DNA of 64,000 nucleotides from an uncultured Bryobacterales bacterium (GTDB taxonomy: Bacteria; Acidobacteriota; Terriglobia; Bryobacterales; UBA6623), in assembly GCA_958295955.1 (NCBI GenBank), contig OY282420.1, positions 3,920,435 through 3,984,434 on the forward strand. Reading direction: 5' to 3'. Of this stretch, positions 54,452 through 61,506 are shown in pieces; positions within the stretch are counted from its first letter, which is position 1, and each line of letters begins with the position of its first letter. The notes beneath the pieces are model-generated. The model was not told where the DNA came from. It was given only the letters and a program-made list of their open reading frames with translations, and made no database searches. The position numbers and the translations under genes are program-made.

Positions 54452-55327
54452 ATGCGCAACGCACTCCCCGCCGCGGCAATCCTGGCATTGCTGGCCGCCG
54501 GCCCCGCCGCCTCGAAGCCGAAGTACAAGGCGCTGATCGTCGACGGACAGAGCAATCATCGCATCTGGCCCGAATCGACCCAGCTTCTCAAGGGCTATCT
54601 CGAAGAAACCAAGCTCTTTGCGGTCGATATCGCCACCACTCCGCCGGCGGGCGAGTCGATGACGGGATTCCAGCCGCCGTTCTTCGATTACGATGTCGTG
54701 GTCTCGAACTATAACGGCAAAAGCTGGCCTGTCCGCACCATGTGGGCTTTCGAGAAATACGTCGGCGGCGGCGGCGCTTTCGTCTCGGTTCACGCCGCCA
54801 ACAACGCTTTCCCTGAGTGGGTTGCTTACAACGAGATGATCGCCGTCGGCGGCTGGGGAAACCGCACCGAGCAGCACGGCCCGCGGCTACGCTTCCGCGG
54901 CGGCAAATTCGTTCCGGACAACACGCCGGGCGTTGGCGGCGGCCACGGCGTCCGCCATGAATTTCCGCTCGTGATCCGCGACCCGAATCATCCCGTCACC
55001 CGCGGCCTGCCGCCGGTGTGGATGCATGCCGAGGACGAGCTCTACGACCGCCTGCGCGGACCCGCCAAAAACGTTACCGTTCTGGCCGGCGCCTATTCCG
55101 CCCCGGAAACGAGGGGCACCGGAGAGCACGAGCCGATCCTCATGGCGATTCGTTACGGGAGAGGCCGCGTCTTCCACACCACGCTGGGCCACAGCTTGAC
55201 GGCCATGCGCTGCGTCGGGTTTATCACGACCTTCCAGCGGGGCGCCGAATGGGCCGCCTCGGGGACTGTCACCCTGAAGGTTCCCGATGACTTCCCCGGC
55301 GCGGAGAAGGCCGTCGTGCGGCCGTGA
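54452..55327 (+). CDS. ThuA-like domain protein, exported
   Basis: A 291-residue protein with signal peptide (LPAAAILALLAAGPAAS) and a ThuA-like domain (class I glutamine-amidotransferase-like fold). Markers are LIVDGQSNH, FVSVHAANNAF and MHAEDELYDRL with HTTLGH near the end. The family is linked to trehalose and carbohydrate use in some bacteria; the exact reaction is unknown. GTGGAGGA at 54435-54442 supports the ATG. The stop overlaps the next gene as GTGA. Confidence 0.83.
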   Translation: MRNALPAAAILALLAAGPAASKPKYKALIVDGQSNHRIWPESTQLLKGYLEETKLFAVDIATTPPAGESMTGFQPPFFDYDVVVSNYNGKSWPVRTMWAFEKYVGGGGAFVSVHAANNAFPEWVAYNEMIAVGGWGNRTEQHGPRLRFRGGKFVPDNTPGVGGGHGVRHEFPLVIRDPNHPVTRGLPPVWMHAEDELYDRLRGPAKNVTVLAGAYSAPETRGTGEHEPILMAIRYGRGRVFHTTLGHSLTAMRCVGFITTFQRGAEWAASGTVTLKVPDDFPGAEKAVVRP

Positions 55328-56229
55328 CCGCCTTGCGCGGCTGGGTCGAATGCGCGCCGAATTTCTCCGAGGGGAGGGATGCGCACGTCCTCGCGGCGCT
55401 GCGGCGCGCCATCGAGAGCGCCGGCGTCAAGCTGCTTGACCGGACCGCCGACCCCGATCACCATCGCTCAGTTTTCACCTTCGCGGGCAGCTTGCCCGCA
55501 GTCGAAAACGCCGTTCTCCGCGCGGCTGAAACGGCCGTCGAAAAAATCGATCTTGCCTCCCATCGGGGCGTCCATCCGCGCATCGGGGCGCTCGATGTCG
55601 TTCCTTTGATTCCTCTCGGCGACACGCCCTTCGATGCCTGCGTGGCCGGCGCCCGGCGGATCGCCCGGCGCTTGTGGAGCCAACTCGAAATCCCCGTTTA
55701 CCTTTACGGACGGGCGGCGCGCAGCCCCGAGCGCCGGGCGCTTGAGTACATCCGCAAGCTCGGCTTCGAGAAGCTGCGCCTGTCGGCCGACTCCCCGGGG
55801 CGCCGCCCCGATGTCGGAGGACCCCTTCCGCACCCGACCGCGGGAGCGGCCTGCGTCGGCGCGCGCGGATTCCTGGTTGCTTTCAACGTCGAGTTGCGCA
55901 CCGCGGACATCGCGGCGGCGAAACGAATCGCCGGCAAAATCCGCGAATCGTCGGGGGGGCTGCCCGCGGTCAAGGCGCTCGGCCTGCGCTTGGCCACGCG
56001 GGGAACGGTTCAAGTCTCCATGAACGTCGTCGACATCGACAGGACGCCGCTCCACCGCGCGGTCGAAGCCGTCTGCGCGGAGGCGGCGGCCTTGGGCGTC
56101 GAGGTTGTCCGCGGCGAGTTGATCGGCCTCTTGCCGAGAAAGGCGGCGGAGCAAACCACGGCCCAAGCGCTGCGCCTGGACGCCCTCACGCCGAACATGG
56201 TCATCGAAGACCGGCTGGGGCTGGACTAA
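55324..56229 (+). CDS. ftcD: Glutamate formimidoyltransferase
   Basis: A 301-residue enzyme of the FTCD N-terminal family that moves a formimino group from formiminoglutamate to tetrahydrofolate in histidine degradation. It has VECAPNFSEGRD at the N-terminus, HHRSVFTFAG, HRGVHPRIGALDVVPL and a MNVVDIDRTPLH segment. The cyclodeaminase half is absent, as in bacterial single-domain enzymes. The GTG start overlaps the ThuA stop (GTGA). Other histidine-degradation genes are not in the window. Confidence 0.9.
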   Translation: MTALRGWVECAPNFSEGRDAHVLAALRRAIESAGVKLLDRTADPDHHRSVFTFAGSLPAVENAVLRAAETAVEKIDLASHRGVHPRIGALDVVPLIPLGDTPFDACVAGARRIARRLWSQLEIPVYLYGRAARSPERRALEYIRKLGFEKLRLSADSPGRRPDVGGPLPHPTAGAACVGARGFLVAFNVELRTADIAAAKRIAGKIRESSGGLPAVKALGLRLATRGTVQVSMNVVDIDRTPLHRAVEAVCAEAAALGVEVVRGELIGLLPRKAAEQTTAQALRLDALTPNMVIEDRLGLD

Positions 56230-56621
56230 CGCCGAGGTCGCGGAATCTGCTTCGCTGTAGGCGCCGGGACAGGTCGTTGCCAAGACCATTGGTGGCGGCG
56301 TCTCCGCTGACGTGCGCTAGGTCCGCGAGACCATGAAGTCGGGGACGGCACCCTTTTACCTGCGCCGCATCAAGGAGGAGGAGGTTCATTTCCCGGAGCG
56401 GTAGCCGGGCGGAACGTGGGCCGCGAAGCCGGTCTTCACCAAACGCATCCCGCGCACGGCCGGTTTCGCCATCGATGGTCCCGAGATGACTAGGAATAAT
56501 CGCTGCTGTCGTAAGGCGAGCAGCGATGCTCGGTGGCTACCGTCAGCCCGCGCCAGGTCTCGCCGGCTGCAATGGATGCAACAGTGCAAACAAGATCAGG
56601 CGGTTCATGGTTCTCTCCCTA
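56230..56621 (+). other. Non-coding or degenerate stretch at the start of the accessory island
   Basis: This 392-base gap has no convincing gene. Short plus-strand frames are interrupted by stops (for example at 56322 and 56402) and show no recognised family, so it is probably debris of inserted or deleted genes. Base composition drops toward its right end, into the orphan gene at 56622. Confidence 0.4.
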
Positions 56622-57224
56622 TCAGTTCACGGCTTCCATCGCGGTCCAGTACTCAGCGGTTTCCCCTTTCCGTCGAATTTTCACGAGTCCTGAGAATATC
56701 GCTCTGTCGACAATAAATATCTGTTCCTCGGCTGTGAACTTGATGCAGATACCGGATGCAACTCCAGTCATAAGGGCGCGGCTGAAAGCAGCGTTGTCTT
56801 TCTGTACTGCATAGGTGGTGAGTTTCTCGTAGTATTCCCGGTCGCTACAACCTATCCAGTCGTCGCCGTCAATTCGCAGGTCGTTACTTGCCGTGCTGTC
56901 ACTGCGGGATGAGCCGGTATCAGCCCTTTGCTTTTCTTCCGGTTCTTTACTCTCAGAAGCGACGACCTGCCTATCCACAGGCTCTTGGGATGTTCCTTCT
57001 TCCGAAGGTATCTCGGGGGGAGCAACTGCGATCTGTTGATCTGCGGGCTCTTGGACGCCCACAGCAAGGCACACGAGCACAACTACGCCCGTCAAGATCC
57101 ATTTGGTCTTGACGGTGAACGATCTGTTTTTCCATAGCGCGTATAGGCCGACCGGACAGAATAGGATCAGCCATACAACTACGACTGTCTTGTTGTCATA
57201 CCATCTGGGTTTTGTCTGAGTCAT
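56622..57224 (-). CDS. Orphan membrane-anchored protein, likely acquired
   Basis: A 200-residue protein of unknown function. Two hydrophobic segments (about 13-31 and 41-59), joined by KNRSFTVKTKW, resemble the short membrane hairpin at the N-terminus of many phage and accessory proteins. A disordered acidic linker (60-115) and a small C-terminal domain (120-200, with CSDREYYEKLTTYAVQ) follow. Its codons and its G+C, near half by eye, differ from the GC-rich neighbours, suggesting transfer. It is adjacent to an S24 repressor remnant. Confidence 0.62.
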   Translation of the reverse strand: MTQTKPRWYDNKTVVVVWLILFCPVGLYALWKNRSFTVKTKWILTGVVVLVCLAVGVQEPADQQIAVAPPEIPSEEGTSQEPVDRQVVASESKEPEEKQRADTGSSRSDSTASNDLRIDGDDWIGCSDREYYEKLTTYAVQKDNAAFSRALMTGVASGICIKFTAEEQIFIVDRAIFSGLVKIRRKGETAEYWTAMEAVN

Positions 57225-57277
57225 GATTTTCTCCTGGTTACTCCGAAACTGTTACTTGAAGGTTTGGGACATCCATT

Positions 57278-57535
57278 TTACTTAACCGCAGCCGCTGGCG
57301 TCTGCGGGCTGGTCCAGGTGACGCGGCCGACGATGCGGTCGTCTTCCTCTACGCGGCGCGGCGGGTAATGGAGATTGTCGCTGACCAGTTCCCAATGACG
57401 ATTGCGTTTGCGCAGGCGCTTGACAACCAAGCCGCCGTTGGCGCGAATCACGAACATGGCATCGTCGACGGCGACGATGTCGCCGTCGTGGATGGTGGGC
57501 ATCATGGATTCTCCGGCGGCGAGAAGACCGAGCAA
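57278..57535 (-). pseudogene. S24/LexA-like repressor C-terminal remnant
   Basis: The 85-residue frame is the C-terminal catalytic half of a phage-type repressor: GESMMPTIHDGD with the serine S10, then VKRLRKRN with lysine K39, and SDNLHYPPR. This serine-lysine pair does self-cleavage in LexA/CI-like proteins. An in-frame stop (TGA) lies about 15 codons upstream of the TTG, and no helix-turn-helix domain is encoded, so it is a truncated gene. It hints at a former prophage or integrated element. Confidence 0.68.
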
Positions 57536-57699
57536 GGGGTTGCCGGAACCGGGAGGGTGTCTCGCGGAGGCCGAAACCCGTCATGCGGAAGCGCTGGCGC
57601 GGCGCGGTCGCCGTCGCGAGGAGATTGAGCGGCAGCGGATGCTGACGCTGCAAAGAATTGAGCGGCTGGCAAGCGCCCTCGTCCTGCCCCCACCCTGAA

Positions 57700-58073
57700 C
57701 GTGGTGTCCCGAATGTCCGCCGTCTGCGTCCGCATCCCGAAACCGAAATGACGGCCATGCGGGTAGTCATGGAATACGAGACCGCGCAAGGTCGCCGGGT
57801 TTACGATGTCCACGAAAAGAACCTCGGCTACGACGCGAACAGCCTCGATCTACAATCGGGCGAATTGCGCCTGGTCGAAGTGAAGGGCCTCGCCGCCGCA
57901 ACCGGCAGCATCCTGCTCACGCCGAACGAGCGCCGCGTCGCCGATGACCGCCTCGACTGTTACTGGCTATACATGGTGACCGACTGCGCTACGGAACTCC
58001 GGCTTCGGGAACCGATCAAGGACCCGGCCCGTTTCCCGTGGCATGAAGTCATCAAGGTCGCCCACTATCGCCT
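57700..58073 (+). pseudogene. DUF3883 (NOV-C) helicase-tail remnant
   Basis: The frame from about 57700 encodes the C-terminal DUF3883 domain: MRVVMEYETAQGRR, then LGYDANSLD, VEVKG, LTPNERRVA and CYWLYMV. In intact proteins this domain ends large helicases of anti-phage systems such as DISARM-like loci. Here the helicase motor is missing and the frame continues, without a stop, into an AAA ATPase start, so a deletion has fused two genes. A start codon at 57748 or 57757 exists but a functional product is unlikely. Confidence 0.68.
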
Positions 58074-58889
58074 GCATCTCAAGAACTGGAAGAGCTTCCA
58101 GGATGTGGACTTCGCCATGGCGGACCGCATGTTTCTGGTCGGCCCCAACGCTTCGGGGAAGTCCAAATCTGTCGGGCGTTTTCCGGTTCCTGCGAGACAA
58201 TGAAACGATCATCGACCGGTCCGATGAAGAAGACAGCAAAGATACTGTGCGCCTGACCCAGACCTACCTCGAGCAGGTGAACGCGAACCAGAAGTTCCGC
58301 GAACTGGCCGCATTTTTTGCGTGTATCCGTTATCTGCACATCGTGCTCCAACTCGTCCGCGATCCCGACCGGTCCGCGAGCCGTTCGAACGATCCTTGCG
58401 GCGCCGACGGTACGCCGCATCTACAAGGCAAATACCGGCATTGGCGCTCGGGGGGGCTTGGCAGGCCGAGGGGCAATTTTCGGACGGGACACTGTGCATG
58501 ATGGGGATTCTCTGGGAGGCGTTGGAGAAAGGGGGGCGTTGCTGCTTGAAGAGCCGGAGCTTTCGCTCCATCCGGGAATCGTGCAGGCGCTCCTCCAAAT
58601 GTTGGCGTGCGTGCAGCGCAAAACCGGAAAACAGATCTTTCTGTGTACGCATTCACCGGAGTTGCTGCAGGACGAGGGAATCAGTCTCGATGAGACGCCG
58701 CTCCTCTTTCCCGGAACCGAGGGCACCGAGGCAACTCCGGCGGCGGCACTCTATGACATCCGCCTATTGTTGGAGGGCGGTCTCTCGTTGGCCGATGCCG
58801 TGATCCCCATGATGCGGCCGCAAGACGCCGGACAACTCGCTTTGTTCGCGGATGACCGGGTTGCGTTGGCATACAATAGGAGTTGTTAG
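58067..58889 (+). pseudogene. Broken AAA family ATPase (RecF/ABC-like, defence-type)
   Basis: Pieces in three frames form one ATPase. HLKNWKSFQDVD and Walker A GPNASGKS end near 58165. VFRFLRDNE and TRLTQTYLEQVNANQKF-type core follow in the next frame. GAWQAEGQFSDGTL and then the Walker B LLLEEPELSLHPG with CTHSPELL complete it. The frame changes sit at AAA (58165-58167), seven G (58450-58456) and six G (58531-58536). Parts of the middle are also missing compared with the family. It could be a real pseudogene or partly assembly error at homopolymers. Confidence 0.7.
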
Positions 58890-58921
58890 CCGAGCGTTGT
58901 CTCCGGCGGCGGAATGTGCTT

Positions 58922-59158
58922 ATGCCGGTACGGATTGAGCTAAGAGACGCCCCCGAGGAAGTGTGCGACCGGGTCGCGCCGCGCACGGCATCGCGGCAGC
59001 AATCCATGCAGGAATTCCTGCTCTGTGAGTTGGAACGGATAGCATCCCGACCTTTTCTCGATGTGTGTCTGCAGGAAGTTCACGCCTGCAAGCAAGCGGC
59101 GGGGACTCATGTCCCAGCTTCTGAAATTTTGCGCGCCCGCGACGCAGGCCGGAAGTGA
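58922..59158 (+). CDS. vapB: VapB/FitA-like antitoxin
   Basis: A 78-residue antitoxin with a short ribbon-helix-helix-like N-terminus, here VRIELRDAPEEV and QSMQEFLLCELERIA, and a C-terminal toxin-binding tail ending SEILRARDAGRK. It should bind DNA and a VapC toxin. ATG 58922 is chosen because it begins the domain; the upstream ATG adds unrelated residues. The stop overlaps the vapC remnant start as TGATG. Confidence 0.72.
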   Translation: MPVRIELRDAPEEVCDRVAPRTASRQQSMQEFLLCELERIASRPFLDVCLQEVHACKQAAGTHVPASEILRARDAGRK

Positions 59159-59295
59159 TGGCAATTGTCGATGCATCCATGTTGGCAGCGGCGCTCGATT
59201 GTCCGCCGCTGCTCGAGAGTGAATGCCTTGCAGCCGCCGCTGGACGTTCGGCAAGATCGAGGCCGTTGCGGCAGGAAGGAGCGCCGGCGGAGTGA
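59158..59295 (+). pseudogene. vapC: Internally deleted VapC (PIN) toxin remnant
   Basis: A 45-residue frame begins AIVDASMLAAALDC, the first strand of a PIN nuclease with its first catalytic aspartate. It then jumps to PPLLESECLA, which belongs further along in VapC. Most of the catalytic domain, including the other acidic residues, is gone. Upstream coupling with vapB (TGATG) and a GTGA overlap with the next frame remain. It cannot be a working nuclease as it stands. Confidence 0.62.
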
Positions 59296-59513
59296 CGCCT
59301 GAATCGAGTCCGTTCAGCCCTGGACAGCCGGTTCCGGTTGAGTTTTTTGTCGGAAGAAGCGCCGAGATCGAACGCCTGAGCGGCATGGTCCGCGGCAGTG
59401 CGCAGGGCCGTTTCAAGATCGGCTTCGTCAGCGGCGAGCCGTCCGCGCCCGAGGCCGCCGCACTGGACCGCGTCCATGCCGCCATGCCGCCGGCGTTGCC
59501 GAGGCAGCCATGA
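59292..59513 (+). pseudogene. Truncated N-terminus of an AAA/ORC-like ATPase
   Basis: A 73-residue frame with GTG start, overlapping the vapC remnant stop. SPFSPGQPVPVEFFVGR and EIERLSGMV are the opening of the ORC/AAA16-type STAND-like ATPases, which normally continue into a GERGIGKSS P-loop. Here it stops at GFVSGE before the P-loop. The remaining residues (PSAPEAAALDRVHAAM) do not fit the family. Its stop overlaps the OLD-nuclease ATG as ATGA. Confidence 0.6.
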
Positions 59514-61192
59514 TCCGGCGCGTCACGATCAGGAACTTCAAGCGTTTTCGCGAACAGACGTTCGAGCTTGCGGATGCGGTCGTTCTCGCCGGGCCGAACA
59601 ATGCCGGGAAGTCCACGCTGCTCCAGGCGATCGCCACCTGGAAGCTGGGCCTCGATCGCTGGGCCGCCCAGCGCGCGGGAGGCAGGGCCGTCGAACGGTC
59701 AGGGGTTGCCGTCCCGCGCGCCGATATGACTTCCGTGCCGCTGCGGGAGATGAATCTGCTTTGGGAAGACCGCAAGGTAACCGGTCCCAAAGGCATGTCC
59801 GGGAGGCGGCGGTTGATCGAGATTATCGTCGAAGGGAGAGGGGAAAACGGGACTTGGACGTGCGGGCTGGAGCTCCAGTACGCCAACCCCGAGTTGGCCT
59901 ATGCGCGGCCTTTGGACGCGAAGAATCTCGACCGCAAGGCCATACGAAATTTCCCCCCGGAGGAGGCGCAGGAACTCGGCATTGTCCATGTCCCCCCGCT
60001 TTCGGGCATCGAACGCGACGAGCCGCGGCGCGACCGGGGCATGCAGGATATGCTCGTCGGCCAAGGGCGGCCGGGCGAGATCTTGCGCAATCTGCTGCTG
60101 GAGATTGCTGGTAAAGGCAATGCGCAGGATTGGGATGCTCTGGCGGGGCATATGCGCGATCTCTTTCGGATCGAGTTGCTCAAGCCCGTTTATTTGCCGG
60201 CCCGGCCGTATATCGTCTGTGAGTACCGCGGGCCGGGCCATACCCGGCCGCTCGATCTTTCCAACGCAGGGAGCGGCACGCTCCAGGTTCTTCTGCTGCT
60301 TGCCTTCCTGTATGCGCGGCCTGCCGCGGTGATCCTGCTCGACGAGCCCGACGCGCACCAGCACCTCATCTTGCAAAGGCAGGTTTACGACTTGGTGCGC
60401 AAGGCCGCCCGCGAGCGCGGCGGGCAAGTAATCGTAGCGACGCACTCCGAGGTCGTTCTCGATGCGACGGCGCCGGAGCGGGTGATCGGGTTCTTCGGCG
60501 AAGCGCCCCGCGCCCTGACCGGCACGACTGAACGCGACCGCGTGCGCGAGGCGCTCAAGCGCGTCACTACGACCGATCTGCTGCTTGGCAGGGAAGTCGG
60601 GGGCGTGCTCTATGTTGAGGGCGAAACGGACGAGCGGATTCTGAGCGAATGGGCGCGGATACTCGACCATCCGGCGCAGCGCTTCTTCGAGCGTCCCTTC
60701 GTGCATCGGCTCGGCGGCAGGAGCCTGCGCGAAGCGAAAGATCATTTCTTCGCCATGCAGGCCGTTTTTCCCGGAATGTGCGCCGTCTGCCTGCTCGACG
60801 GCGACAACCGCGACGAGCCGGACACGGAAACGACGAAGGTGGGGCTGTCCGTGCTGCGCTGGCGGCGCTACGAGATTGAGAACTACCTGTTGCAACCGGA
60901 GGCTATCGAACGGTTCGTGGGCTTCCCGTTGATGCGGGAGCGGCTGGACGAGGAATTCTGGCGCCATGTGCCTCGGGGAACCGACCTTTTCGGGGATCAC
61001 GTCTCGCTCGTGCGCGTGAAGGCGAGCGGCGAGTTCCTGGCGCCGCTGTTGGATAGCCTCGGTAGCGGCACGCCGAAGAAAGACCTGTACTTGCTGGCCG
61101 CCGTGATGCGCAAGGATGAGATACACCCGGAGGTCAGCGAAAAACTCGACCGCATCGCGGAAGCGCTCAACCCGCCTGAGGCGGAGGCGTAG
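59510..61192 (+). CDS. OLD-family ATPase-TOPRIM nuclease
   Basis: A 560-residue protein with an ABC/RecF-like ATPase half: Walker A GPNNAGKST (28-36), a signature-like LSNAGSGTLQ (250-259), Walker B ILLDEPDAH (275-283) and H-loop THSE (311-314). The C-terminal TOPRIM half has E370 in GVLYVEGETDE and DGD at 430-432. This is the architecture of OLD nucleases, including GajA of Gabija, used against phage DNA. No UvrD-like GajB follows, so it looks like the stand-alone class 1 type. The start overlaps the preceding fragment by ATGA. Confidence 0.87.
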   Translation: MIRRVTIRNFKRFREQTFELADAVVLAGPNNAGKSTLLQAIATWKLGLDRWAAQRAGGRAVERSGVAVPRADMTSVPLREMNLLWEDRKVTGPKGMSGRRRLIEIIVEGRGENGTWTCGLELQYANPELAYARPLDAKNLDRKAIRNFPPEEAQELGIVHVPPLSGIERDEPRRDRGMQDMLVGQGRPGEILRNLLLEIAGKGNAQDWDALAGHMRDLFRIELLKPVYLPARPYIVCEYRGPGHTRPLDLSNAGSGTLQVLLLLAFLYARPAAVILLDEPDAHQHLILQRQVYDLVRKAARERGGQVIVATHSEVVLDATAPERVIGFFGEAPRALTGTTERDRVREALKRVTTTDLLLGREVGGVLYVEGETDERILSEWARILDHPAQRFFERPFVHRLGGRSLREAKDHFFAMQAVFPGMCAVCLLDGDNRDEPDTETTKVGLSVLRWRRYEIENYLLQPEAIERFVGFPLMRERLDEEFWRHVPRGTDLFGDHVSLVRVKASGEFLAPLLDSLGSGTPKKDLYLLAAVMRKDEIHPEVSEKLDRIAEALNPPEAEA

Positions 61193-61230
61193 CTTGCGGC
61201 CGCGGCGTAAGAGTATCGCAGGAAAGAAAT

Positions 61231-61470
61231 ATGCCGAATTCGATCGATTCCGTTCGTATTGAGGGCTTCCGTTCGCTCGCGGATGTCGAGATCAAGGACT
61301 TGCCCGCAGCGACCGTGCCGATCGGCGCCAACGGATCCGGAAAACCCGGTTTCATCCACTTCCTCGAGATGTTGAGTTGGATGTTGAAGTCCTGCCTCTC
61401 AAACGAATTCATCCAACTGCGGGCGGCGTCTCCGCCGGCAACGACCCGGACCGCGTTTGCGGTAACATGA
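61231..61470 (+). pseudogene. Truncated AAA ATPase with altered P-loop
   Basis: A 79-residue frame begins IDSVRIEGFRSLADVEIKDL and continues to a P-loop reading GANGSGKP, where the conserved serine or threonine after GK is proline. FIHFLEMLSWMLKS follows as in RecF/AAA21-type defence ATPases. The frame then stops at 61470, so the rest of the ATPase is missing. It is 38 bases after the OLD gene. Both the proline and the truncation point to decay. Confidence 0.68.
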
Positions 61471-61506
61471 AGCCGTTTGCGCCGCCCGCGTGGAATGCTT
61501 GCATGC

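Noticed and set aside
57748..58203. Reading the fused DUF3883-AAA frame as one working gene
   Set aside because: The helicase motor is missing, the P-loop is followed by a frame change and a stop, and the second half is in other frames.
58449..58540. Programmed frameshifting at the G-runs
   Set aside because: Three breaks at three different homopolymers plus missing segments fit decay or sequencing error better than a programmed event.
59510..61192. Gabija (GajAB) system
   Set aside because: Only the GajA-like protein is present. No UvrD-like GajB follows; the next intact gene is a TonB-dependent receptor.
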